Below, in pieces: positions 35,068 to 45,579 of a stretch of DNA of 64,000 nucleotides; within the stretch, counting starts at the first letter, position 1; each line of letters starts with the position of its first letter. The stretch is taken from contig NZ_JBBIAB010000006.1 in the NCBI RefSeq assembly GCF_039634785.1, positions 124,001 to 188,000 on the forward strand, given 5' to 3'. Source of the stretch: Tistrella mobilis (lineage in GTDB: Bacteria; Pseudomonadota; Alphaproteobacteria; Tistrellales; Tistrellaceae). A program made the position numbers and the translations under genes. Below the pieces are notes generated by a model. It was not told the origin of the DNA, ran no database searches, and worked only from the letters and a program-made list of their open reading frames with translations.

Positions 35068-35730
35068 ATGACGGACGAGGCCGACGCGCCCTCCCTGCCC
35101 ATCTCGGGGCTTCAGCACTGGATGGTCTGCCCGCGCCAGTTCGCCCTGATCCATGTCGAGCGGATCTGGGCGGAGAACGCGCTCACCGCCGAGGGCCGGG
35201 TGGCGCATGAGGCGGTGGACCGCGGCACCGCCGAGGCGCGCAAGGGCGTGAAGCGGGTGACGTCGCTGGCGCTGGTCTGTCGCGATCCGCCGCTGCACGG
35301 TGTGGCCGATGTGGTCGAGTTGACCATCGAGCGGCGCAGGGTGGTGGCGGCCCTGCCGGTGGAACACAAGCTCGGCCGGCCCAAGGCCCATCGGGCCGAC
35401 GAGGTTCAGCTCTGCGCCCAGGCGCTGGCGCTGGAGGATATGTTCGGCCTTCAGGTGCCCGAGGGCGCGCTGTTCTATGGCCGCACCCGGCGGCGGATGG
35501 CGGTGATGTTCGACGACGACTTGCGCGCGCTGACCCGCCGCATCGCCGCCGAGGCCGCCGCCTGCCTGGCCGCGGGGCAGACACCGCCCGCGGTCTATGA
35601 CCGGAAGCGCTGCGATGCCTGCTCGCTGATCGACACCTGCCGGCCGAAGGCACTCGCCCGCGGTCGGGCGGTCGCCGGCTGGATCGATGCCCGGCTGGGC
35701 AGCCATGCGGATGGGGAGGGGGAGCCGTGA
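35068..35730 (+). CDS. cas4: Cas4 exonuclease, spacer-acquisition factor
   Basis: About 220 residues, RecB-like fold with a 4Fe-4S cluster. The cluster cysteines are one in WMVCPRQFALIH and three in RKRCDACSLIDTC. RecB motifs appear as GVADVVEL (Asp), LPVEHKLGRPK (Glu, Lys) and VQLCAQALALEDMFG (Gln). In type I-C, Cas4 trims prespacers and enforces PAM selection with Cas1-Cas2. I use the ATG at 35068, with GGAGG 9 nt upstream, rather than 35044. It overlaps cas1 (GTGA). Confidence 0.95.
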   Translation: MTDEADAPSLPISGLQHWMVCPRQFALIHVERIWAENALTAEGRVAHEAVDRGTAEARKGVKRVTSLALVCRDPPLHGVADVVELTIERRRVVAALPVEHKLGRPKAHRADEVQLCAQALALEDMFGLQVPEGALFYGRTRRRMAVMFDDDLRALTRRIAAEAAACLAAGQTPPAVYDRKRCDACSLIDTCRPKALARGRAVAGWIDARLGSHADGEGEP

Positions 35731-36803
35731 AGCGTTATCTCAACACGCTCTATGTCACCACCCAGGACGCCTGGGTGGTGAAGGACGGCGCCAATCTCGT
35801 GGTCCGGCTCGATCAGGCGGAAATCGGCCGGGTGCCGATGCATCTGCTGGGGGCCGTGGTCGGGATCGGCCTGGTCAGCTTCACCGCGCCGCTGCTCGCC
35901 GCCTGCGCCGAGGCCGGGATCACGGTCAGCATGCTCGACCGCAACGGCCGGTTTCAGGCGCGGGTGGAAGGGCCGGTTTCGGGCAATGTGCTGCTGCGCC
36001 GCGCCCAGTATCGCGCGGCCGACGACCCCGACCGCGCGGCGGATCTGGCCGCCTCTCTGCTCACCGCCAAGCTCGACGGTCAGCGGGCGGTGCTGAAGCG
36101 CGGCCTGCGCGACCATGGCGAGACCATGGACGCGGCCGCCCGCGACCGGCTGACGGCGGGCGAGGCGGCGATCGGCGATGCGCTGCGCCGGGTGCGGGCG
36201 CTGGCTGCCCCCACCTCCGATCCCAACCCCGCCGCCATGATCCGGCTCGACCGGCTGCGCGGCATCGAAGGCGAGGCGGCGGCGCGCTATTTCGAGGCTT
36301 TCGGCGCGCTGATCCGGAGCGACGAGCCCGCCATGCAGTTCGATGGGCGCAATCGCCGGCCGCCGCGCGACCCGGTGAATGCGCTGCTCTCTTTCCTTTA
36401 TGTGCTGCTGACCCATGATTGCCGCTCGGCACTGGAAAGCGTGGGGCTGGATCCGGCGGTGGGCTTCCTGCACCGCGACCGGCCCGGCCGGCCGGGGCTG
36501 GCGCTGGACCTGATGGAGGAATTCCGCCCGCGCCTCGCCGATCGGCTGGCGCTCACCCTGATCAACCGGCGGGAACTCGGGGCGAAGGATTTCGTCCGCG
36601 ACGCGGCCGGCGGTGTCACCATCCGCGACGAGGCCCGCAAGCGCGTGCTGGTCGCCTGGACCGACCGCAAGCGCGAAACCGCCACCCATCCCTATCTGGG
36701 CGAAAGCGCCGCCCTGGGGCTGATGCCGCATCTTCAGGCCCTGCTGCTGGCCCGCACCCTGCGCGGCGACCTGGATGCCTATCCGCCCTGGCTGCCGCGC
36801 TGA
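35727..36803 (+). CDS. cas1: Cas1 integrase, type I-C
   Basis: A 358-residue spacer integrase that starts at a GTG overlapping the cas4 stop. MKRYLNTLYVTTQDAWVVKDG is the usual type I-C N-terminus. The metal ligands fit Glu in RGIEGEAAARYF, His in GFLHRDRPGRPGLALDLME and the acidic residue of that segment. The frame is intact, so adaptation should be possible if a leader and repeat exist elsewhere. Confidence 0.96.
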   Translation: MKRYLNTLYVTTQDAWVVKDGANLVVRLDQAEIGRVPMHLLGAVVGIGLVSFTAPLLAACAEAGITVSMLDRNGRFQARVEGPVSGNVLLRRAQYRAADDPDRAADLAASLLTAKLDGQRAVLKRGLRDHGETMDAAARDRLTAGEAAIGDALRRVRALAAPTSDPNPAAMIRLDRLRGIEGEAAARYFEAFGALIRSDEPAMQFDGRNRRPPRDPVNALLSFLYVLLTHDCRSALESVGLDPAVGFLHRDRPGRPGLALDLMEEFRPRLADRLALTLINRRELGAKDFVRDAAGGVTIRDEARKRVLVAWTDRKRETATHPYLGESAALGLMPHLQALLLARTLRGDLDAYPPWLPR

Positions 36804-36848
36804 CCGTCTCCGCCGCTCCACGCCGCCCGTATCAGGGAGACCCCGCCG

Positions 36849-37139
36849 ATGATGGTCCTGGTCAGCTACGACGTCCGCACCGACACGGCCGCCGGCCGCC
36901 GCCGCCTGCGCCGCGTGGCCCGGGCGGTGAAGGATTTCGGCCAGCGCGTCCAGTATTCGGTGTTCGAATGCGATGTCGACCCGGCCCAGTGGACCCTGCT
37001 CCGCGCCCGCCTGATCGCGGAAATCGACCCCGACCACGACAGCCTGCGCTTCTATCGCCTGGGCGCCAACTGGCGCCCCAAGGTCGAACATGTCGGCGCC
37101 AAACCCGCCACCGATTTCGACGCGCCGCTGATCATCTGA
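36849..37139 (+). CDS. cas2: Cas2, type I-C
   Basis: A 96-residue ferredoxin-fold protein that bridges Cas1 dimers during spacer integration. MMVLVSYDVRTDTAAGRRRLRRVA contains the conserved Asp (shown here up to the basic helix), and GQRVQYSVFECDVD follows. It is the last cas gene, 45 nt after cas1. A CRISPR array is expected right after it but is absent from the window. Confidence 0.96.
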   Translation: MMVLVSYDVRTDTAAGRRRLRRVARAVKDFGQRVQYSVFECDVDPAQWTLLRARLIAEIDPDHDSLRFYRLGANWRPKVEHVGAKPATDFDAPLII

Positions 37140-37583
37140 ACGGCCCGTGGGTCCGATGCGTGGCTCAAGTTTCTATTATGTATTAAATCGTTAAATTTCG
37201 GAGAGACAAAGTTGCCATACCCGGGCGTCGCGCGGGCCGGTTTTTCCGACGGGGACCAGGGGGATTGAAAGGGGATGGAATCGCCCCCTTCCTGGCTGCA
37301 TGAACTGAAGCATCCGCAGCGTGTTCAGATATCGAAGCAGAATGCGGGCGCACGTCCGACGAGGTGGCGTCGGGCGTCTGGCTGTCAGCTGGGGTGATCA
37401 TGGGGCCGGGCTCACCTGATCGGGGGCCGGCGTGCTGTTTCTTGCTCCGACCGTGTTCAGCCAGAATTCGATCAGGCGAGTATTCGATCAGAAGGGGGCG
37501 ATTCATAGCACCAAGGTGGTTCATCGTGCCCGGTTCCGCACCATTGCGGTGCATCTTTACCGTAACGGCCAGTAAGGACAGGA
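37140..37583 (+). other. AT-rich leader-like stretch and degenerate repeat remnant after cas2
   Basis: No gene. At 37170-37210 the sequence is AT-rich (TTTCTATTATGTATTAAATC), as CRISPR leaders are. From 37227 (GTCG) to 37271 (GGGGGATTGAAAG) a stretch resembles the ends of a type I-C repeat, but it is about 45 nt long, the stem is poor and the last base is G. Nothing repeats after it. A direct repeat ATTCGATCAG occurs at 37466-37475 and 37482-37491. This looks like a leader whose array has been lost, or a second solitary repeat. Confidence 0.4.
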
Positions 37584-38003
37584 TCAGCTCTGCCAGGGAT
37601 CGATCACAGTCAGGCCGGCGGCATTGAATGGAGCGGTGTCGCGGGTTGCGACGCTCAGACCGCGGGCCCGGGCAATTGCTGCGATGTAGCCGTCTGTGGG
37701 TGCGATTGCCTTTCCCTGGCGACGGGCTTCGGCGCGCAGATCAGCATAGGCTCCGGCGGCGGCCGTGTCGAAGGGCAGAATACGCCCAGCGAAGAGTGGC
37801 AGAATTCTCTGTTCAAGATTGCTATGGAGACTGGTTCTGCGTCGTCCTTCTGGAAGGACAGCGATGCCGAAGCGCAACTCGGCAAGAGTGATTGTCGAGA
37901 TGTGCAGGGCTTTGATATCCTGTTTGTCCAGCCAGACAAGTACGACCGGATCGCCCGCAGGCCGAAGTGGTTCTGATATCACGTTGGTGTCGAGCAATAT
38001 CAT
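37584..38003 (-). CDS. vapC: VapC/FitB-type PIN-domain toxin
   Basis: A 139-residue PIN ribonuclease. MILLDTNVISEPLRPAGDP gives the first Asp, TITLAELRFGIAVLPEG the Glu, and IAPTDGYIAAIARARGLSVATRDTAPF (in two parts) the C-terminal acidic residues. The pattern is that of FitB-like VapC proteins. It would cleave tRNA or other RNA when released from its antitoxin. Its ATG overlaps the antitoxin stop by 4 nt. All catalytic acidic residues seem present. Confidence 0.92.
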   Translation of the reverse strand: MILLDTNVISEPLRPAGDPVVLVWLDKQDIKALHISTITLAELRFGIAVLPEGRRRTSLHSNLEQRILPLFAGRILPFDTAAAGAYADLRAEARRQGKAIAPTDGYIAAIARARGLSVATRDTAPFNAAGLTVIDPWQS

Positions 38004-38257
38004 CCGAGATCAATCGGCTCTGCAGGTGTGCGATCCCGCTCGACATCAATATCCACACCGCCGGCTTCGCGACCGATCGCGGCAAGCAGGGAGCCGAGCC
38101 GCACCGGCTGATCTTCGGCAGCCTGGCGTTCGGGCCGCACGGCTTCTTCCAGAATCACCCGCAATTCGGCTTCAGCGCTCCGTCCGTTCATGGCGGCCCT
38201 GACGCGCAGCGCATGATCGGTTTCGTGAGAAACATCCCTGACCGTAATCGACGGCAT
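38000..38257 (-). CDS. FitA-like ribbon-helix-helix antitoxin
   Basis: An 85-residue antitoxin. MPSITVRDVSHETDHALRVR is a ribbon-helix-helix DNA-binding segment, followed by AAMNGRSAEAELRVILEEAV, as in FitA/StbC proteins. The C-terminal tail would wrap the toxin. I take the ATG at 38257 rather than an upstream in-frame start at 38320. It pairs with the PIN toxin and probably represses their promoter. The pair sits directly beside the CRISPR locus, a common place for toxin-antitoxin modules. Confidence 0.88.
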   Translation of the reverse strand: MPSITVRDVSHETDHALRVRAAMNGRSAEAELRVILEEAVRPERQAAEDQPVRLGSLLAAIGREAGGVDIDVERDRTPAEPIDLG

Positions 38258-38417
38258 GCCGGTCTCCTCGGGCTGCGGGCGCTGTAGACCCAATGTGGGG
38301 GACGGGGGCGCGCAAGGCAAGCCTGTGTGGCACGTGCCCCGTCAGCCCGACCCCTCCCGATCAGCGCCTGGCTGAGCGCCAGCCACGGCGTCTCGTCCGG
38401 TGTGCGGATCATGCCGC

Positions 38418-39125
38418 TTATGCCGCCGTGCCCTTCGAGGCGCCGGCATCCGCCGCATCCCGACGGTCCAGCGCGCCGATGCCCTTGACGATGATCCGGG
38501 TGATCTGTTCGGCCGCGCGGTCGAATTCGGCGCGGGGCAGGCGGTCGCGGTCGAGCACCGCCTGGATCTGGCACGAGAAATCGGCGTAATGCTGGGTGAC
38601 CGCCCAGATCATGAACAGCAGGTGGTAGGGGTCGACCGGATCGATGCGGCCCTGGGCGACCCAGCGGTCGATATCGGCCGCACGCGTGGCGGCCCAGTTG
38701 CGCAGCGTCGTGCGCAAATAGACCATCAGCTGCGGCGCGCCGTGGATGATCTCGTTCGCGAACACTTTCGAGGCGGCAGGCCGGGTGCGCGACAGCTCCA
38801 TCTTGGCGCGGACGTAATGGTCGATCGCCTCGACCGGGTCATCGCTGATGCCGAAGCGGTCGGCGGCCTCGAACCACTCGGTGACGATGCTCTCCAGCAC
38901 GCGGGCGTAGAGCTGGTTCTTGGTGCGGAAATAGTAGTGCAGATTGGCCTTGGGCACGCCGGCGCGTTCGGCGATCGCCGCCGTGCTGGCGCCGCGGAAG
39001 CCCATCTCGGCAAAAACCTCTTCCGCCGCCGCCAGGATGGCGACGGTGTTCTCCTCGCGGATCTGGGCCTTGCGCGGCAGGGGCTGCCGGGGGGATTCAG
39101 GGGCAGGTCCGGCGGGGTCGGGCAT
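38418..39125 (-). CDS. rutR: RutR-like TetR family regulator
   Basis: About 235 residues. The helix-turn-helix is IAERAGVPKANLHYYFRTKNQLYARVLESI. The C-terminal domain matches E. coli RutR in style: RAKMELSRTRPAASKVFANE, then DPYHLLFMIWAVTQHYADFS. RutR binds uracil or thymine and leaves DNA. It is divergent from the pyrimidine-degradation operon, with a RutR-like box in between. I take the ATG at 39125; a longer Pro-rich start is possible at 39224. Orthology is inferred from motif, context and operator, not tested. Confidence 0.82.
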   Translation of the reverse strand: MPDPAGPAPESPRQPLPRKAQIREENTVAILAAAEEVFAEMGFRGASTAAIAERAGVPKANLHYYFRTKNQLYARVLESIVTEWFEAADRFGISDDPVEAIDHYVRAKMELSRTRPAASKVFANEIIHGAPQLMVYLRTTLRNWAATRAADIDRWVAQGRIDPVDPYHLLFMIWAVTQHYADFSCQIQAVLDRDRLPRAEFDRAAEQITRIIVKGIGALDRRDAADAGASKGTAA

Positions 39126-39272
39126 CGATCGGGGGCGTCCTTGGGCAGAAGATGGAGGTGGGGCGGGGCGCAGAGGCATGGAGGCGGGCACGGGAGGCCG
39201 GGTTGGCATGAGAGGTAATGGCACACCGGTCGCGCGATGCGGACCGATCTGTCGAAACCCGTTCAGGACATC

Positions 39273-39288
39273 TTGACCGCTTGGTCAG
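39273..39288. promoter_or_regulatory. RutR-like operator over the pyrimidine operon promoter
   Basis: TTGACCGCTTGGTCAG matches TTGACCANNTGGTCAA at 12 of 14 defined positions, and TGACC-N4-GGTCA is perfectly symmetric. The first six bases TTGACC also serve as a -35, with TCTAAC 16 bp downstream as a -10. A repressor bound here would block RNA polymerase directly. Confidence 0.65.
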
Positions 39289-39851
39289 GATACGTCTAAC
39301 CTGTTCTTCAGGCGATGAAGATCGAGAACGATCACATTGCTCCCGGGACCGGTGAAGCGCCCCCCGCGCACATCGTTCCAGGATCAGGAAGACAGAGGCC
39401 GCGTCAAGCGGCCCGGTGAGGGCGAGCACCGGTGGGAGAGACCCGGCGCCGTCTGACAGTGGAGCAGTATGGCCGAGCCGAGCGGGCGTGTGGACACCCT
39501 CCACCCGTTTCGACCGATATGCCGGGAGGCCCTTTGAGAATGACCAGCTTCGACTGACCCATCTTCGGATGCCCCATGCCGGGTGATCCGCCTGCGGGAT
39601 GATCGTCACCCCTGACCCGTTCGGGCCGGGCCGTGTCGTCGTTTCCGGCAGTTGCCATCCGCCGCATGGCCCCTATGCCCCGACGCCCGATTTCCGTCTG
39701 CGGCCTGCCCGCGACGCGACGGGAGAGTCGTGCCCTGAGCCCCGAGAGCGGCCCGTGCCGGCCGGCCCGTCTTACGACAGCCCCCCCGCAAACATCCCGC
39801 CCGGCAGCGTTCAGCCGCCCGGGCGGCCCGCAGAGGACGAAAGACCACCCC
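39289..39851 (+). other. long untranslated leader before mmsA
   Basis: About 560 bp without a credible gene. The reading frames that cross it show no family resemblance and mmsA itself starts only at 39852. If the promoter at the RutR box is correct, the mRNA has an unusually long leader. I see no riboswitch or terminator that I recognise in it. Confidence 0.4.
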
Positions 39852-41351
<1,500 letters not shown>

Positions 41352-41450
41352 GCGGGCACGGCAGATCCGATGCCGCCGCCCATGCGGCACGGGTGTAGAC
41401 TCATCTCATCGCATCGTATTCGAGACACAGGATCAGGGGACGATCACACC

Positions 41451-42707
41451 ATGTCGAACATCCGGATCAACGGCGAACGGCTCTGGGACAGCCTGATGGA
41501 GATGGCCAAAATCGGTGCCACCGAAAAGGGCGGCGTCTGCCGCCTGGCGCTGACCGATCTGGACCGCCAGGGCCGCGATCTGTTCGTGAAATGGGCGAAG
41601 GAGGCGGGCTGCACCATCACGGTGGACAAGATGGGCAACATCTTCGCCCGCCGCGAAGGCCGCAACCCGTCGCTGCCGCCGGTGATGACCGGCAGCCATC
41701 TGGACAGCCAGCCGACCGGCGGCCGTTTCGACGGCGTCTATGGCGTGCTGGCGGGGCTGGAGGTGCTGCGCACGCTCAACGACCTCAATTACGAGACCGA
41801 GGCGCCGGTCGAGGTGGCGGTCTGGACCAATGAGGAAGGCTCGCGCTTCGCCCCGGCCATGGTGGCGTCGGGCGTGTTCGCGGGCGTGTTCGACCTGGAT
41901 TACGGCCTCAGCCGCGCCGATCTGGACGGCAAGACCATGGGCCAGGAGCTGGAGCGGATCGGCTATGCCGGCGATCAGCCGGTGGGCAAGCCGGTCGGCG
42001 CCTATTTCGAGGCCCATATCGAACAGGGCCCGATCCTGGAGGCCGAGGGCAAGACCATCGGCATCGTCACCCACGCCCAGGGCCAGCGCTGGTACGAGGT
42101 GGTGCTGACCGGCCAGGAGGCCCATGCCGGCCCGACCCCGATGCCGATCCGCCGCGACGCCCTGCTGGGGGCGGCGAAGATCGTTCAGGCGGTCAATAAG
42201 ATCGGTCTCGACAATGCACCGGTCGCCTGCGCGACGGTGGGGCTGATGCAGGTTCATCCCAACAGCCGCAACGTCATCCCGGGCCGGGTGTTCTTCACCA
42301 TCGACCTGCGCCACCCCGATGACGAGGTGCTCTCGAAGATGGATCGCGAACTGCGCGCCGCCATCGACGAGGTGGTGGCCGACGGCAGGCTGGAGGCGAA
42401 GGTCGAGCAGATCTTCTACTACGCGCCGGTGCCGTTTGAAGAGGGCTGCGTCAATGCCGTGCGCGCCGCCACCGCGGCGGCGGGCTTCAGCAACCGCGAC
42501 ATCGTCTCGGGCGCCGGCCACGACGCCTGCTATCTGGCGAAGGTCGCCCCCACGGGCATGATCTTCATCCCCTGCATCGACGGCATCAGCCACAACGAGA
42601 TCGAGGACGCCAAGCCCGAATGGGTCGCGGCCGGCGCCGAAGTGCTGCTGGGCGCAATGCTGGAACGGGCCAATGCCGGATCGGGGGCCACCGCCGACGC
42701 GGCCTGA
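41451..42707 (+). CDS. Zn-dependent amidase, probable beta-ureidopropionase
   Basis: A 418-residue M20/hydantoinase-carbamoylase family enzyme. Metal ligands are His and Asp in TGSHLDSQPTGGRFDGVYG, Glu in WTNEEGSRFAP, His in YFEAHIEQGPILE and His in DGISHNEIED. Substrate-binding residues fit SGAGHDACYLA. In this operon it should cleave N-carbamoyl-beta-alanine to beta-alanine, CO2 and ammonia, the third step of reductive pyrimidine degradation. An allantoate or L-carbamoylase role is possible but less likely given its neighbours. Confidence 0.9.
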   Translation: MSNIRINGERLWDSLMEMAKIGATEKGGVCRLALTDLDRQGRDLFVKWAKEAGCTITVDKMGNIFARREGRNPSLPPVMTGSHLDSQPTGGRFDGVYGVLAGLEVLRTLNDLNYETEAPVEVAVWTNEEGSRFAPAMVASGVFAGVFDLDYGLSRADLDGKTMGQELERIGYAGDQPVGKPVGAYFEAHIEQGPILEAEGKTIGIVTHAQGQRWYEVVLTGQEAHAGPTPMPIRRDALLGAAKIVQAVNKIGLDNAPVACATVGLMQVHPNSRNVIPGRVFFTIDLRHPDDEVLSKMDRELRAAIDEVVADGRLEAKVEQIFYYAPVPFEEGCVNAVRAATAAAGFSNRDIVSGAGHDACYLAKVAPTGMIFIPCIDGISHNEIEDAKPEWVAAGAEVLLGAMLERANAGSGATADAA

Positions 42708-42873
42708 TACGGCGCTTCTTCCCAGGACGTGACGACCCCCTGCGGCGCCCGCATGTGCCGCAGGGGCAACGGACCGGCGGACCCGCGAAGGGCGGGGGTG
42801 GTTCCACCATCTCCATCCTTGGTTGAGAGAGCCCCGGCCGACAACCAATGACAGACGAAGGACGAGCTTCATC

Positions 42874-44247
42874 ATGGACGAGACGGGTGACATCCGGGCC
42901 GGCCGTCTGCCGGCGGAAGACCTCGGCCGGAACTTCCTCGATGCCCATCCGCCGCTGCATGGGCGGGCGGCACTGGTCGAGGCGAGCCGCTGCCATTTCT
43001 GCTGGGACGCGCCCTGCGTGAAGGCGTGCCCCACCTCCATCGACATTCCGAGCTTCATCCGCAAGATCGCGACCGACAACATGAAGGGGGCCGCGACCGA
43101 TATCCTGTCGGCCAACATCATGGGCGGCATGTGCGCCCGGGTCTGCCCGACCGAAATCCTGTGCGAACAGGCCTGCGTGCGCCACGACCAGGACGACAAG
43201 CCGGTCGAGATCGGCCTGCTGCAGCGCCACGCCACCGAATGGGTCTATGGCAGCGACACCACGCCCGCAACCCGGCTGTTCCGGCGGGCCGCCCCCAGCG
43301 GCCGGCGGGTGGCTGTCGTGGGCGGCGGCCCGGCGGGGCTGTCCTGCGCCCATCGCCTGGCCATGCTGGGCCATGACGTCACGGTGTTCGAGGCGCGCGA
43401 GAAGGCGGGCGGGCTGAACGAATACGGCATCGCCGCCTATAAGACGGTCGATGATTTCGCCGCCCGCGAGGTGGCCTGGATCCTGTCGATCGGCGGCATC
43501 GAGGTGAAGACCGGCCAGATGCTGGGCCGCGACATCACCCTGGATCAGCTGCGCGCCGAGTATGACGCGGTGTTCCTGGGCCTGGGGCTTGGGGCGGTGC
43601 GCGCGCTGGGCGCCGAGGGCGAGACGCTGGCGGGGGTGGAACCCGCGGTCGATTTCATCGCCCGGCTGCGCCAGGCCGACGATCTGTCCGCCCTGCCGGT
43701 CGGCCGTCAGGTGGTGGTGATCGGTGGCGGCAACACCGCGGTCGATGCGGCGGTGCAGTCGAAGAAGCTGGGCGCCGAAGACGTGACCATGGTCTATCGC
43801 CGCGGCACCGAACAGATGAGCGCCACGCCGGTGGAGCAGGATTTTGCCCGGTCGAACGGCGTGGTGCTGCGCACCTGGATGCGGCCGGTGAAGGTTCATG
43901 GGACCGATGGCCGGGTGACGGGGGTGGAATTCGCCTATACCCGCGCCGGCGATGACGGCCGGGCGGTGGATACCGGCGAGACCCGGCTGATCGCCGCCGA
44001 TCAGGTGCTGCTGGCGATCGGCCAGGTGCTGCTGCCCGACGGCTTCGGCGGCGCGGCGGTGCTGGAGATGACCGGCGACCGCATCGCCGTCGATGCCGGC
44101 TTCGCCACCTCGCTTGCCGGCGTCTGGGCCGGTGGCGACTGCGTCGCCGGCGGCATCGACCTGACCGTTCAGGCGGTGGAGCACGGCAAGCAGGCGGCAC
44201 TGTCGATCGATGCCGCCTTCGCTGCCGCCCAGGGCCGCGCGGCCTGA
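42874..44247 (+). CDS. preT: dihydropyrimidine dehydrogenase subunit PreT
   Basis: About 457 residues, the NAD(P)H-oxidising, FAD and Fe-S subunit. The N-terminal Fe-S domain has RCHFCWDAPCVKACPTSID and CARVCPTEILCEQACVRHD. The FAD site is VAVVGGGPAGLSCAHRLAML; the pyridine nucleotide site is VVVIGGGNTAVDAAVQSKKL. It passes electrons to PreA, encoded 27 nt downstream, which reduces uracil or thymine. The start at 42874 matches the usual N-terminus; the longer frame from 42823 is not supported. Confidence 0.95.
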   Translation: MDETGDIRAGRLPAEDLGRNFLDAHPPLHGRAALVEASRCHFCWDAPCVKACPTSIDIPSFIRKIATDNMKGAATDILSANIMGGMCARVCPTEILCEQACVRHDQDDKPVEIGLLQRHATEWVYGSDTTPATRLFRRAAPSGRRVAVVGGGPAGLSCAHRLAMLGHDVTVFEAREKAGGLNEYGIAAYKTVDDFAAREVAWILSIGGIEVKTGQMLGRDITLDQLRAEYDAVFLGLGLGAVRALGAEGETLAGVEPAVDFIARLRQADDLSALPVGRQVVVIGGGNTAVDAAVQSKKLGAEDVTMVYRRGTEQMSATPVEQDFARSNGVVLRTWMRPVKVHGTDGRVTGVEFAYTRAGDDGRAVDTGETRLIAADQVLLAIGQVLLPDGFGGAAVLEMTGDRIAVDAGFATSLAGVWAGGDCVAGGIDLTVQAVEHGKQAALSIDAAFAAAQGRAA

Positions 44248-44274
44248 CCCCGAATTTCGGAAGGATATCCCGTC

Positions 44275-45579
44275 ATGGCCGACCTTTCCTGCGACATCGC
44301 CGGCATCCGCTCTCCCAATCCGTTCTGGCTGGCCTCGGCCCCGCCGACCGACAAGGAATACAACGTCGTCCGCGCCTTCGAGGCCGGCTGGGGCGGCGTG
44401 GTCTGGAAGACGCTGGGCATCGACCCGCCGGTGGTGAACGTGTCCTCGCGCTATGGCGCGGTGTCGTATAACGGCCAGCGCATCGCCGGCCTGAACAATA
44501 TCGAGCTGATCACCGACCGGCCGCTGGCGGTGAACCTGGAAGAGATTGCGCGGGTGAAGCGCAACTGGCCCGACCGGGCGGTCGTGGTCTCGCTGATGGT
44601 GCCCTGCAACGAGGCCGACTGGGCGTATATCCTGCCGATGGTCGAAGAGACCGGCTGCGACGGGCTGGAGCTGAATTTCGGCTGCCCCCACGGCATGTCG
44701 GAACGCGGCATGGGTGCGGCGGTCGGCCAGGTGCCGGAATATGTCGAGATGGTCACGCGCTGGGTGAAGAAGCATTCGCGCCTGCCGACCATCGTGAAGC
44801 TGACCCCCAACATCACCGATGTCCGCCAGTCGGCGCGGGCGGCGAAGAATGGCGGCGCCGATGCGGTGTCGCTGATCAACACCATCAATTCGATCGTCTC
44901 GGTCGATCTGGACGTGATGGCGCCGACGCCGACGGTGGACGGCAAGGGCACCCATGGCGGCTATTGCGGCCCGGCGGTGAAGCCGATCGCGCTCAACATG
45001 GTGGCCGAAATCGCCCGCGATGCCGCGACCCGCGGCCTGCCGATCTCGGGCATCGGCGGCGTGCAGTCCTGGCGGGATGCGGCGGAATTCATCGCACTCG
45101 GCTGCGGCGGGGTGCAGGTCTGCACCGCCGCGATGCATTACGGCTTCCGCATCGTCCGCGACATGATCGACGGGCTGAACAACTGGATGGACGAGAAGGG
45201 CTATGCCCGGATCGACGACTTCCGCGGCATGGCGGTGCCGAACGTCACCGACTGGCAGTTCCTGAACCTGAAATACGACATCAAGGCGCGGATCGACCAG
45301 GACAAGTGCATCAAATGCGGCCTCTGCCACATCGCCTGCGAGGATACCTCGCACCAGGCGATCACGGCGGAGAAGGACGGCGCGCGCTATTTCGACGTGG
45401 TCGACAGCGAATGCGTCGGCTGCAATCTGTGCATGCTGGCCTGCCCGGTGGACAACTGCATCACCATGGAACGGGTGGATGCCGGCACCGAATACCTGAA
45501 CTGGACCCAGCACCCCAACAACCCGATGGCGAAGCCCGCCGCCGCCGGCACGCCCGAGACGGTAGACGCCGCCGAATGA
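44275..45579 (+). CDS. preA: dihydropyrimidine dehydrogenase subunit PreA
   Basis: A 434-residue FMN TIM-barrel subunit with a C-terminal pair of 4Fe-4S clusters. It reduces uracil to dihydrouracil. LSCDIAGIRSPNPFWLASAP is the typical start; LELNFGCPHGMSERGMG and SLINTINSI are in the barrel; the clusters are CIKCGLCHIAC and CVGCNLCMLACPVDNC. With PreT it forms the first step of reductive pyrimidine catabolism. Confidence 0.96.
   Translation: MADLSCDIAGIRSPNPFWLASAPPTDKEYNVVRAFEAGWGGVVWKTLGIDPPVVNVSSRYGAVSYNGQRIAGLNNIELITDRPLAVNLEEIARVKRNWPDRAVVVSLMVPCNEADWAYILPMVEETGCDGLELNFGCPHGMSERGMGAAVGQVPEYVEMVTRWVKKHSRLPTIVKLTPNITDVRQSARAAKNGGADAVSLINTINSIVSVDLDVMAPTPTVDGKGTHGGYCGPAVKPIALNMVAEIARDAATRGLPISGIGGVQSWRDAAEFIALGCGGVQVCTAAMHYGFRIVRDMIDGLNNWMDEKGYARIDDFRGMAVPNVTDWQFLNLKYDIKARIDQDKCIKCGLCHIACEDTSHQAITAEKDGARYFDVVDSECVGCNLCMLACPVDNCITMERVDAGTEYLNWTQHPNNPMAKPAAAGTPETVDAAE

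Noticed and set aside
37227-37271. Possible first repeat of a CRISPR array after cas2.
   Set aside because: Only one copy, about 45 nt long, with a weak stem and a changed last base; without a second copy I list it as a remnant, not an array.
37466-37491. Direct repeat ATTCGATCAG as part of an iteron or array.
   Set aside because: Only two copies, 16 bp apart, with no replication or repeat-associated gene near.
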